From the NCBI GenBank assembly GCA_016700335.1, contig CP065014.1:1401001-1465000 (forward strand): 64,000 nucleotides of DNA, read 5' to 3'. The position numbers and the translations under genes are program-made. The notes below the pieces were generated by a model. It saw only the letters and a program-made list of their open reading frames with translations. It was not told the DNA's origin and ran no database searches. Positions 55,820-63,933 of the stretch are shown here, piece by piece; positions within the stretch are counted from its first letter, which is position 1, and every line of letters starts with the position of its first letter. This DNA comes from Chlorobiota bacterium. Its GTDB lineage: Bacteria; Bacteroidota; Ignavibacteria; OLB7.

Positions 55820-56776
55820 ATGATCATATCAAAAGAAAATAAAATCAATTTAAAAGGCATAGATACATTAGTTTTATTTGGTATAAACGATAAAAATTTG
55901 GAAATGTTAGAAAAGGAATTTAATTCCTCTATTTCTGCTAGAGGAGATGAATTATCTATTAAAGGTGAAGAGAATGAAGTTAAAATTTTATCAAAAGTTA
56001 TTAACGAAATGATTTATCTTACCCAAAGAAATAATTCATTATCAATTAAAGATATTGAATCAATTTTATCATTAATTAACGAAAAATCAAATATTGATAG
56101 TTTAAATAAATCAATTGAAGATCAACATATTTTTACAAAAGATGGATCATTAAAACCGAGAGGGGATAACCAAAAAAAATATATTAGTTTGGTTAATGAA
56201 AATGATATTGTTTTTGCAATGGGTCCTGCTGGTACTGGTAAAACTTATTTAGGTGTTGCTTTAGCTGTCGATGCTTATAGGAAAAGGCAAGTAACAAAAA
56301 TTGTATTAGCTAGACCAGCAGTTGAAGCAGGGGAGAGCTTGGGATTTTTACCTGGAGATTTGAAAGAAAAAGTTGATCCATATTTGAGGCCACTTTATGA
56401 CGCATTAGATGATATGATACCTCATGATAAACTTAAAGCAATGATTGATAAAAGAGTGATTGAAATTGTACCATTAGCATATATGCGAGGTAGAACTTTA
56501 AGTAATTCATTCATAATTCTTGATGAAGCACAAAATGCTACTGCAATGCAAATGAAAATGTTTTTAACTAGGATTGGACTTGCAAGTAAAGCTATTATTA
56601 CTGGTGATCCAACTCAAATAGATTTACCTAAAAATGCAGAAAGCGGTTTGGTTCAAGCTGAAAATATATTAAAGGAAATAGAAGGAATTGGTTTCATTTA
56701 TTTCAATAAATTTGATGTTGTTAGACATAGACTAGTAAAAGAAATTATTAATGCTTATGAAATCAATAATAAATAA
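55820..56776 (+). CDS. phoH: PhoH family ATPase
   Basis: A KH-like N-terminal region precedes the PhoH domain with Walker A GPAGTGKT (135-142), RPAVEAGESLGFLPGDLKEKVDPYL, and the Walker B-like IILDEAQN. Length is 318 aa as for YbeZ-type proteins, which are linked to ribosome maturation through the endonuclease YbeY. ybeY is not visible beside it. ATG start. It converges on dprA with a 70-bp gap and no clear hairpin. Confidence 0.94.
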   Translation: MIISKENKINLKGIDTLVLFGINDKNLEMLEKEFNSSISARGDELSIKGEENEVKILSKVINEMIYLTQRNNSLSIKDIESILSLINEKSNIDSLNKSIEDQHIFTKDGSLKPRGDNQKKYISLVNENDIVFAMGPAGTGKTYLGVALAVDAYRKRQVTKIVLARPAVEAGESLGFLPGDLKEKVDPYLRPLYDALDDMIPHDKLKAMIDKRVIEIVPLAYMRGRTLSNSFIILDEAQNATAMQMKMFLTRIGLASKAIITGDPTQIDLPKNAESGLVQAENILKEIEGIGFIYFNKFDVVRHRLVKEIINAYEINNK

Positions 56777-56846
56777 TTACTCTCTTTTCATTTTGTCAAA
56801 AATCAATTCTTACAATTACATTTTATTTGAAGTTAAATATATAAAT

Positions 56847-57938
56847 TTACTTTACTAAAAACATTTTTCCAGCTAACTGACGAACAAGTCCTTTAAATTC
56901 TAAAGTTAATAAATTAATTAGTAATTCACTTGAAGTCATGTTTAAATTACTTAGAATAGAATCAATATGTTTCGGTTCATAATTTAAATTATCTAATACT
57001 TGTTTTTCAAAAAATGTTAAACTTGAATGATCAATTATTTTAGTTTTTGTTTCTTCAATTATATCAAAATTAAATCCCAATGCAACAAGTACATCCCTTG
57101 GATTTAAGGTTAATTTAGCTGATTCATTTCTAATTAACTCATTTGTCCCTTTACTTTTTTGAGAATTTATATTACCAGGGACAGAAAATACTTCACGGTT
57201 TTGATCTAATGCAAACTGAGCTGTAATTAATGATCCACCCCTTATATCACTTTCAACAATTACTAATCCTTTTGAAATTCCAGCAATAATTCGATTCCTT
57301 TGTGGAAAAAATGCAGGTATTGCTTTTGTACCAAATGGATACTCAGATATTACTGCACCAGATTCAGAAATTTCATTAACTATTTTCTCTATGTATTCAG
57401 AATTAATTTCATCCAAACCTGAGGCAATTACTGCTATAGTTCTGCCATTATTTTTTAATGCAGATTTATGAGAATAAGTATCAATCCCGCGAGCTAAGCC
57501 ACTTACTACAGTAATTTTGCTTAATACGAATTCTTCTGCGTATTTTTCTGCAATCAACCTACCATATTGAGTATTATTTCTAGTTCCTACAATACTAATA
57601 CAGTTTTCATTTGTTATTAAATTTCCAAAAACAAATAAATTCATTGGAGAAGAGTAAATTTCTCTTAATAAAAAAGGGTAATCTTCATCCCAAAAGTTTA
57701 TGATTTTATAATTATTCTTTTGAGCAATTTCAAATTGAATATTTGCTAAGTCAAGAAAATAATTGAACTTATGAATTGATTTTATTGAAGAAGATTTTAA
57801 TCCAATTTCAGATAAATCTTTGGTTGTAGCAGTAAGAATTTCTTCAATACTTACACCAGTTTCAACAATATTTTTTAACATTGAAGATGTTAAACCAGAA
57901 CATAAATTCAGTGCTAGAATGTTTAAATTTGATAACAA
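56847..57938 (-). CDS. dprA: DNA processing protein DprA
   Basis: Loads RecA onto incoming single-stranded DNA in natural transformation. The Rossmann-like core has SIVGTRNNTQYG, VVSGLARGIDTYSHKSAL and the AFFPQRNRIIAGIS block; a helix-hairpin-helix-like N-terminus and a winged-helix-type C-terminus are also visible. 363 aa is normal. The start is TTG; no ATG precedes the domain. It follows comB by 51 bp on the same strand. Confidence 0.94.
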   Translation of the reverse strand: MLSNLNILALNLCSGLTSSMLKNIVETGVSIEEILTATTKDLSEIGLKSSSIKSIHKFNYFLDLANIQFEIAQKNNYKIINFWDEDYPFLLREIYSSPMNLFVFGNLITNENCISIVGTRNNTQYGRLIAEKYAEEFVLSKITVVSGLARGIDTYSHKSALKNNGRTIAVIASGLDEINSEYIEKIVNEISESGAVISEYPFGTKAIPAFFPQRNRIIAGISKGLVIVESDIRGGSLITAQFALDQNREVFSVPGNINSQKSKGTNELIRNESAKLTLNPRDVLVALGFNFDIIEETKTKIIDHSSLTFFEKQVLDNLNYEPKHIDSILSNLNMTSSELLINLLTLEFKGLVRQLAGKMFLVK

Positions 57939-57989
57939 TTTTTTTAGGGTTTTTAAAGTAAATACAGGTTCAATTTATTGAAATATAAT

Positions 57990-58712
57990 TTACAATCTAA
58001 TGATACCTTTTGAGTAGAAGGGAACAATATCAAATAGATTATTTTGAGCGCAAAATTTAACGTCTTCATTAAACCCTAGATTTATGAGTTTTTGGGCATG
58101 TTGACTCAATGAAATAAAACTAAAAATATCAGCTTCAGCAATTGAAGTAGAAACAACTGAATTTAACAAGGATGAATCATAGGTAACTACATTTTTACTT
58201 TTTAATAATTCTTTAAAAATAAAACCAGCGGTTATATTATCTTCTAAAGATACTTCACCATTTGTTCCTGCACAAGAAAATAATACATTTGAGTTTTGAT
58301 TTTGAACAAACTTAACAATTGCATTGATATTTAATATTGAACCACAAATTACCTTGTTAGAACCAATAGACTTATTTAATAGATTTGTTCCATTTGTAGT
58401 CTTCATTAAAATTACTTTCCCTGAAACATTTTCAATCGAAAAATCAAAAGGCGAATTGCCAAAATCAAAACCATCAATTTTAATACAATTTTCTTCACCA
58501 CACAACAAAGATGGAATAGTTAAACTTGCTTTAATATATTTTGCATCCTCAATGCTTGAAGCTGGAATAATGTATTTAGCACCATTAGCCAATGCTGTAA
58601 CAATACAACTTGTTGCTCTTAAAGTGTCAATTGCAATAACCAATTTATCTTTGCATAATAAATTGTAATTTGATATAGGAAAATTGCTTAAACTACATTC
58701 TAAAACTGACAT
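57990..58712 (-). CDS. comB: 2-phosphosulfolactate phosphatase-family protein ComB
   Basis: Recognised from IDTLRATSCIVTALANGAKYIIP, LLCGEENCIKIDGFDFGNSP and KTTNGT, hallmark motifs of the ComB family, with Mg-dependent phosphatase activity on 2-phosphosulfolactate in coenzyme M biosynthesis. In bacteria outside that pathway the role is unclear, and no comA or comC-like gene is near. ATG at 58712 lies 18 bp from the divergent ltaE ATG. Confidence 0.9.
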   Translation of the reverse strand: MSVLECSLSNFPISNYNLLCKDKLVIAIDTLRATSCIVTALANGAKYIIPASSIEDAKYIKASLTIPSLLCGEENCIKIDGFDFGNSPFDFSIENVSGKVILMKTTNGTNLLNKSIGSNKVICGSILNINAIVKFVQNQNSNVLFSCAGTNGEVSLEDNITAGFIFKELLKSKNVVTYDSSLLNSVVSTSIAEADIFSFISLSQHAQKLINLGFNEDVKFCAQNNLFDIVPFYSKGIIRL

Positions 58713-58730
58713 TTATATTTTAAAAAAAAA

Positions 58731-59771
58731 ATGAATAACAAAATTATAGATTTAAGAAGTGATACATTAACAAAACCTTCAATTAAAATGCTTGAATATA
58801 TGATGCAAGCAAAAGTAGGTGATGATGTTTATTCAGAAGATCCAACAGTAAACGAACTTGAAAATTTGATTGCGTCTTTACTAGGAAAAGAGTCTGCACT
58901 TTTTGTTCCTACAGGTGTAATGGGTAATCAACTATGTTTAAAAGTACTATCGAATCCAGGAGATGAAGTAATTTTAGGTTATGACAGTCATATATTTAAT
59001 TATGAGACTGCTGCTCCTTCATTGTTATCTGGTATTCAACTTCATACAATTCCAAATTTTAATGGTAGCCTAAACAAAATTGATGTTCTAAATTCAATAA
59101 GAGAAAATGAATATTATTTACCAAAGACAAGTGTAATTTGTTTGGAACAGACCCATAACAAATCTGGAGGGAAGGTAGTCCCTATACAAGATATTTGTGA
59201 TTTGAGTGAAATTGCAAAATCTAATAATATATCTTTACACCTTGATGGGGCAAGGTTGTGGAACGCGAGTGTTGCAAGTAATATTTCATTAAAATCATAT
59301 GCTCAATTTTTTGATACTGTATCTGTTTGTTTGTCAAAAGGATTAGGTGCACCAATTGGGTCTGTTATATCTTCAACAAAAGAAAACATAATAAAAGCTA
59401 AAAAGTACAGGAAGATATGGGGAGGAGGTTGGAGGCAAGCTGGAATATTAGCTGCAGCTGGGATTTATGCTGTAGAAAATAATTTCCAAAGACTAAAGGA
59501 GGATCATAATAACACAAAAGAATTTGCTAATTTAATTTCAATCAACAAATCAATTAAACTCATATCTGAGCCTGAAACTAATATATTAATTTTTGAAATT
59601 GAAGATATTGACCCATACGAATTTTGCAAATTTTGTAAAGAACAAGGTTTATTGTTATCATCAGCTTTTAAAGGGAAGTTAAGAGCTGTTTTCTATAAAG
59701 ATGTTTCTTCTGATGATGTATTTTTAGCGAGTAAAATTTTATTAGAATCTATTAATAATTACAAAAGATAA
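58731..59771 (+). CDS. ltaE: Low-specificity L-threonine aldolase
   Basis: PLP enzyme that cleaves L-threonine (and allo-threonine) to glycine and acetaldehyde. The N-terminus IIDLRSDTLTKP, VGDDVYSEDPTVNELE, HLDGARLWNASVA, CLSKGLGAPIGSVI (Lys for PLP) and the WGGGWRQAGILAAAG block are complete. 346 aa is normal. The divergent comB starts 18 bp away, so their promoters must lie inside one another's coding region. Confidence 0.95.
   Translation: MNNKIIDLRSDTLTKPSIKMLEYMMQAKVGDDVYSEDPTVNELENLIASLLGKESALFVPTGVMGNQLCLKVLSNPGDEVILGYDSHIFNYETAAPSLLSGIQLHTIPNFNGSLNKIDVLNSIRENEYYLPKTSVICLEQTHNKSGGKVVPIQDICDLSEIAKSNNISLHLDGARLWNASVASNISLKSYAQFFDTVSVCLSKGLGAPIGSVISSTKENIIKAKKYRKIWGGGWRQAGILAAAGIYAVENNFQRLKEDHNNTKEFANLISINKSIKLISEPETNILIFEIEDIDPYEFCKFCKEQGLLLSSAFKGKLRAVFYKDVSSDDVFLASKILLESINNYKR
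58739..58746 (-). promoter_or_regulatory. Candidate -7 box of comB
   Basis: Minus-strand TAATTTTG fits TAnnTTTG, 26 nt before the comB ATG and inside the first codons of ltaE. A CAAA (TTTG on the minus strand) about 24 bp further along could be a -33 element. Confidence 0.35.
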
Positions 59772-59825
59772 TTCTTATTATAAAAAAGCAGATGAATAAT
59801 TTATTCACCTGCTTTAATAAGAATT
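59770..59825. terminator. Bidirectional terminator with long inverted repeat
   Basis: An outer 11-bp arm AATTCTTATTA (59770-59780) pairs with TAATAAGAATT (59815-59825), and an inner AAAGCAG (59785-59791) pairs with CTGCTTT (59809-59815), with a further TGAATA/TATTCA inner helix; the arms share one base so only one extended form can hold at once. It overlaps the ltaE stop codon and separates it from the converging barrel gene. Confidence 0.82.
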
Positions 59826-59833
59826 ACAAAATT

Positions 59834-60304
59834 TTATAATTTAAAATCAACACCAACTCTTAAATTAATACCACCTCTAAAGCTAGCAGTAAGGTTACCA
59901 GCCAAAGAAGGAGTAAAGAAATATCTTGCTCCTCCATAAATATCCCAAGCAATACCAGAGGTACCACCAGTTGAAAAATTATCTTTATATGATACAGTTG
60001 AGTTATATAAATTTAATCCAACAAATGGATCTATTTGATTGTTTACATCAAAATGGTAAAGTCCAGTAACTCCAACCCAAATAATAGATGCATAATCAGT
60101 ACTATAATAATCTAAATTTGCACCAATCCCAAATTTGCCAGGACCTAATTTAGCCAAACCATATTCATAGTCAGCACCAAAAATAGTTAAGCTATTTAGA
60201 AGCCAAACGTGAGGACCCAAGTAACTTCCACCAATTACAAACTGAGCATTTGATTTAGCTACAATAACAAAAATTAGAACAAATAAAGTTAAAAATTTTT
60301 TCAT
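59834..60304 (-). CDS. Outer-membrane beta-barrel protein (small)
   Basis: A 156-residue protein with a signal peptide (LFVLIFVIVAKSNA) and amphipathic strands with Gly/Tyr-rich ends (FVIGGSYLGP, FGIGANLDYYSTDY, WVGVTGLYHFDVN, GGARYFF, NLRVGVDFKL) ending in a C-terminal aromatic-type strand. Probably a small outer-membrane barrel; no family identified. It lies 160 bp after the Fur-family gene on the same strand and has a possible -7 box at 60445-60452, far upstream (140 nt). Confidence 0.7.
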   Translation of the reverse strand: MKKFLTLFVLIFVIVAKSNAQFVIGGSYLGPHVWLLNSLTIFGADYEYGLAKLGPGKFGIGANLDYYSTDYASIIWVGVTGLYHFDVNNQIDPFVGLNLYNSTVSYKDNFSTGGTSGIAWDIYGGARYFFTPSLAGNLTASFRGGINLRVGVDFKL

Positions 60305-60464
60305 TTCTTGTTTAAATGATTAAGTTAAATATAATGATTGAAAAATAAGAGAGTACTAAAATAACTAAATTTAACTAAGAGTATATTAAAAAATATTAAA
60401 GTAAAGGATTAGAATTAATTAGGTGACATAATACCCCTTGTATTCAAAAATATATATAAATTGA

Positions 60465-61016
60465 TTAGCTTTTATTTTCACACTCTTTTGGATTCAAACA
60501 TTCCGCAAAAATTTGAAAAGAATGATCTTTAACTCTTAAACCTGCTTTTTCTGCTATTTCTTTTCTTATTTTTACTAACTCTGGTTGTACAAATTCGGAT
60601 ATGTGTCCACAATCTATACAAATTAAATGATCGTGATTTGGTTCATCAAAATTAACTTCATAATAACTTCTTGAACCACCAAAATGATGTTTAACAACTA
60701 TTCCTGCTTTTTCAAATAACTCTAATGAAGAATAAACAGTAGCTCTACTTACATTTTGTTGCTTCCTTGAAAGAATATCAGCATACAACTCATCAGCATT
60801 AAAATGTCCACCATAATTTAGAACAAAATCTAATACTTTAAATCTTTCCTTAGTTGATCTTTGCTGTTCATGCTCTAAAAATTTTTTCAACATTTCATGA
60901 GCATTTACCTTTTGTTCTTCTGATAAGATTCTATCTTCACGGTTTATCTCTTTAGTTTCTATATGACTAGATACTATAGATTCTTTTTTAATATTTTTAG
61001 TCTTATCAGTTTGCAT
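60465..61016 (-). CDS. Fur-family metalloregulator
   Basis: Winged-helix DNA-binding part with RFKVLDFVLNYGGHFNADELY and RATVYSSLELFEKAGIV, then the metal-binding domain with HDHLICIDCG and a C-terminal CLNPKEC, forming two Cys pairs for structural zinc. A polar N-terminal extension of about 45 residues makes it longer (183 aa) than typical Fur/PerR. It starts 15 bp after ccmF, so it is likely co-transcribed with the cytochrome c maturation genes. Fur, PerR and Zur cannot be told apart by eye. Confidence 0.92.
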   Translation of the reverse strand: MQTDKTKNIKKESIVSSHIETKEINREDRILSEEQKVNAHEMLKKFLEHEQQRSTKERFKVLDFVLNYGGHFNADELYADILSRKQQNVSRATVYSSLELFEKAGIVVKHHFGGSRSYYEVNFDEPNHDHLICIDCGHISEFVQPELVKIRKEIAEKAGLRVKDHSFQIFAECLNPKECENKS

Positions 61017-61031
61017 AAATAAATTGAAAGC

Positions 61032-63404
61032 TTAAGTTACAACAATTTTAGGATTTTGATTCTCTATTTCCATATTATTCTTAACTTTTTCATCTAATGA
61101 ATTATCAAAAGCCTTCATTTCATTTAAATCTTTCTTTCTTCTTATAATTGACCAAAAGAACCCAAGCACCATAATTATAACACCAATCCAAACAAATGAA
61201 ATAAATGGTTTTACTGATGCATCGAATACAAAAACTCTTTTAGTCGGTTTAGGAGGAAATCTTGGAGAAGAAAATGTTACTATTGCTTCAGATTTCGATA
61301 AATCACTTTTATCAACTTTAATGTCTGAAAAGCCTACCTTAACATCAGTTCCTGGAATTAACTCTGTCCTATAACTACCATCTTTTAACTGTCTAAAACT
61401 AGTTACTGATATGGTTGAATCTCCAGATATAAATTGAAACATTGCTCCTTGTAAATTTTCACTTGCTCCACGACTCATATCAAATTTTACAAATGTACCC
61501 TTAATAGTTGAATCAAATGGAACAGTAAAACTTGAACCTTTTTTAAAAGATAGTTTTGGATCTCCACCATCAACATCAATTTCTTTTGGAGAAATATAAA
61601 TATCTTTTGTTAAAGTATAATGAATTCCTGGTTCTAAGAAAGCACCTTCCCTTTTATTAAAATCACTCCAAAATACTATAGGGCTAGCTGTGTATTGTTT
61701 ACCATCTTTTTCAAGAATAATATTATGCCTATGCTTTTCTAAATCTGTTCTTTCTTCCTCAATTCTGTCAGCTCCTTTATAAGTAATTTTGTATCCAAAA
61801 GCATTTGAAGATTCTCCTTCAATTAATCTTATATGTTTTGATTGACTATACCTTGAAGTGAAAATTATTCCTAACATCAAAAGAGCAATTCCAGCATGTG
61901 AAACATATGCGCCTATAAATTTTGGATTTCCTTTTATAACTTTATATCCAATTTGAAGATTTGTACTTAATGCAAAAAGTGAAGTAAATCCTAGAATTAT
62001 GAAAACAAAATCTTTAATACCCAATAAATATAATCCTATTGATCCTAATATTGAAAATACAAAAGGATATTTTAGTTTGTTTAAAAAGTCATTTAGATTT
62101 GATTCTTTCCAATTTGATTTAATAGACAATCCATTCAATAAAGTTATAATAATTGCTAAAGGTAAATGAATGTCGTTGTAAAAATCAGCAGGAATTGCAG
62201 CTTTAGTTTTACCAAACAAAGGAGTAATAATTGGCCAACTTGTACCAATAAAAACCACTAAAGCAGAACCTAAAATAGTTGCTGAACCTAATCCTAAAGC
62301 GTTTTCTTTTGATATTAACTTGTAGTTTTTAGAACTAGTTTTTAAATCTTTAATTCTATAAAAAAAAGTACCAAAACCTATGGAAATAAATAGAATTATT
62401 ATTGATAATAAAACCCAATAAATAAAATTACCAGGATCAACAAAACTATGAACTGATGTATCACCTAATACTCCACTTCTTGTTAAAAATGTTGAATACA
62501 ATATTAATCCATAAGCCAAGATGGCTAAAACAAAATTAGTTTTGATATAACCCCCAATACTATCACTTGAACCAGTAAGAATTTTACCAGTTTTTTTTTG
62601 AACTAATAGTGTATGTGATAGAGCTACACAAACCAACCATGGTATTAATGAAGAATTCTCAACTGGATCCCATCCCCAAAAGCCTCCCCAACCTAAAGTT
62701 TCATATGCCCAAAAGCCTCCGAGCATTATTCCGAAACCTAACACCATACAAGAGAATAAAACCCAAGGAATTGCTATAGTTACCCATTTCTGATAATCTT
62801 TTTTTATTAATGCTGCAATTGCAAAAACAAATGGAACAGTCATTGAAGCAAATCCAGTAAAAAGAATTGGTGGATGAATTGTGATCCACAAATTTTCTAG
62901 AGTTGGATTTAAACCTTTACCTTGAGTTGGAATGAATCCTTCTGGAATTTTTTGATCTGGGAATGATGCAAAAATTGTCTCAAAAGGTGATTTAACAACT
63001 AAAATCAAAAGCAAGCAGACTATTACAAGCATATAAGTTGCCATCACTTCCTTTTCATAATCAACTTTTTGAGAATAACCTAATATTGCTATTCCAATAA
63101 TCATTGTTAATAAAGTCCATAACATAAAACTTCCCTCTTGTCCTGAGTAAAAAGTTGCCATTAATAAAGGCTTACTTAATTGAGTCGATGCATGCCCCCA
63201 AATATAAGTATTGGTGAAATCTAAGTTCAAGATATTGTACATCTGATAAAAACAAGCAACCATAAAAGACATTACAGTTGCATGGAAACAAATTCTTGCA
63301 ATTGATATTAATTTTGGATTTGTTGAAGTTAAATTGATTGAATAACCAATTAAACTTATTAATGCAGATGTAATTGAAAAAGCAATTATTAAACCACCAA
63401 TCAT
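61032..63404 (-). CDS. ccmF: Cytochrome c maturation protein CcmF
   Basis: Heme lyase-type membrane protein of system I. The heme-handling WWD-family signature GGFWGWDPVENSSLIPWLV is near residue 240, in a chain of about 14 membrane helices, with a periplasmic region near 530-740 and a last helix near 750. It joins heme to apocytochrome c CxxCH sites. At 790 aa it is longer than enterobacterial CcmF. Start is ATG, 12 bp after ccmE. Confidence 0.93.
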   Translation of the reverse strand: MIGGLIIAFSITSALISLIGYSINLTSTNPKLISIARICFHATVMSFMVACFYQMYNILNLDFTNTYIWGHASTQLSKPLLMATFYSGQEGSFMLWTLLTMIIGIAILGYSQKVDYEKEVMATYMLVIVCLLLILVVKSPFETIFASFPDQKIPEGFIPTQGKGLNPTLENLWITIHPPILFTGFASMTVPFVFAIAALIKKDYQKWVTIAIPWVLFSCMVLGFGIMLGGFWAYETLGWGGFWGWDPVENSSLIPWLVCVALSHTLLVQKKTGKILTGSSDSIGGYIKTNFVLAILAYGLILYSTFLTRSGVLGDTSVHSFVDPGNFIYWVLLSIIILFISIGFGTFFYRIKDLKTSSKNYKLISKENALGLGSATILGSALVVFIGTSWPIITPLFGKTKAAIPADFYNDIHLPLAIIITLLNGLSIKSNWKESNLNDFLNKLKYPFVFSILGSIGLYLLGIKDFVFIILGFTSLFALSTNLQIGYKVIKGNPKFIGAYVSHAGIALLMLGIIFTSRYSQSKHIRLIEGESSNAFGYKITYKGADRIEEERTDLEKHRHNIILEKDGKQYTASPIVFWSDFNKREGAFLEPGIHYTLTKDIYISPKEIDVDGGDPKLSFKKGSSFTVPFDSTIKGTFVKFDMSRGASENLQGAMFQFISGDSTISVTSFRQLKDGSYRTELIPGTDVKVGFSDIKVDKSDLSKSEAIVTFSSPRFPPKPTKRVFVFDASVKPFISFVWIGVIIMVLGFFWSIIRRKKDLNEMKAFDNSLDEKVKNNMEIENQNPKIVVT

Positions 63405-63416
63405 TTAAAAATAATA

Positions 63417-63797
63417 TTATTCAGTTGAAAATTTATCGGCTTCATATTTTGAAGGACATTTAGTAAGAACATTTGAGCATTTAAATTTACCATTTTCTAC
63501 TTCTCCAGTTGCAACTACTGATTGAGATAACTCAAAATTGTTTGGTTTTGCTCCATTTAAAACAACTTCAAGTTCTTTACCACTATTATCAATCATATTA
63601 AAAACAAAAGTATTATTTTCAGAATAATATTTGCATCCTTTATCTTTAACCCACTTTCCAGCTACTTGAGCTCTACTACCATTTTTCTCAGCAGTTGAAA
63701 AATCCATATAATCAATCTTTTTATTCTCAACTGCAACAAGTGCAATAACTACTAATAAAATAGTTGATACAATTCCAATCAAATATTTAACTCTCAT
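63417..63797 (-). CDS. ccmE: Heme chaperone CcmE, CXXXY type
   Basis: N-terminal membrane helix (about 5-23), then the OB-fold chaperone domain. Where most bacterial CcmE proteins bind heme through His in HxxxY, the sequence here is VLTKCPSKYEA: Cys114 with Tyr118, giving the CxxxY form known from archaea and Desulfovibrio. The segment VATGEVENGKFKCSNVLTKC aligns with the usual end of the domain. 126 aa, somewhat short C-terminally. It overlaps the preceding ccmD-like ORF by 11 bp. Confidence 0.88.
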   Translation of the reverse strand: MRVKYLIGIVSTILLVVIALVAVENKKIDYMDFSTAEKNGSRAQVAGKWVKDKGCKYYSENNTFVFNMIDNSGKELEVVLNGAKPNNFELSQSVVATGEVENGKFKCSNVLTKCPSKYEADKFSTE

Positions 63798-63933
63798 TTA
63801 TTTTTGTACTAATTTGATTTTCGAGTGATTTAATATTCTTATCCATTTTAACAATCATTAATATTACACCGATATAAATTATCATCGTTATAATTAGAAC
63901 AACAAATATTGAATTTTCAACTAAAAATGTCAT
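63787..63933 (-). CDS. ccmD: Small CcmD-family membrane protein
   Basis: A 48-residue frame translated by hand. A single membrane helix (about 8-28, FVVLIITMIIYIGVILMIV) is followed by a charged tail with KMDKNIKSLENQI, matching the CcmD pattern of helix then xLDKKIxxLE. Its stop overlaps the ccmE ATG by 11 bp and its start overlaps the end of the likely ccmC by 17 bp, indicating translational coupling. CcmD helps to load and release CcmE. Assignment rests on pattern and position. Confidence 0.72.
   Translation of the reverse strand: MTFLVENSIFVVLIITMIIYIGVILMIVKMDKNIKSLENQISTKINES

Noticed and set aside
57990..58712. Competence comB (type IV pilus-like) next to dprA
   Set aside because: Motifs match the phosphosulfolactate phosphatase ComB, not a competence channel protein with the same symbol.
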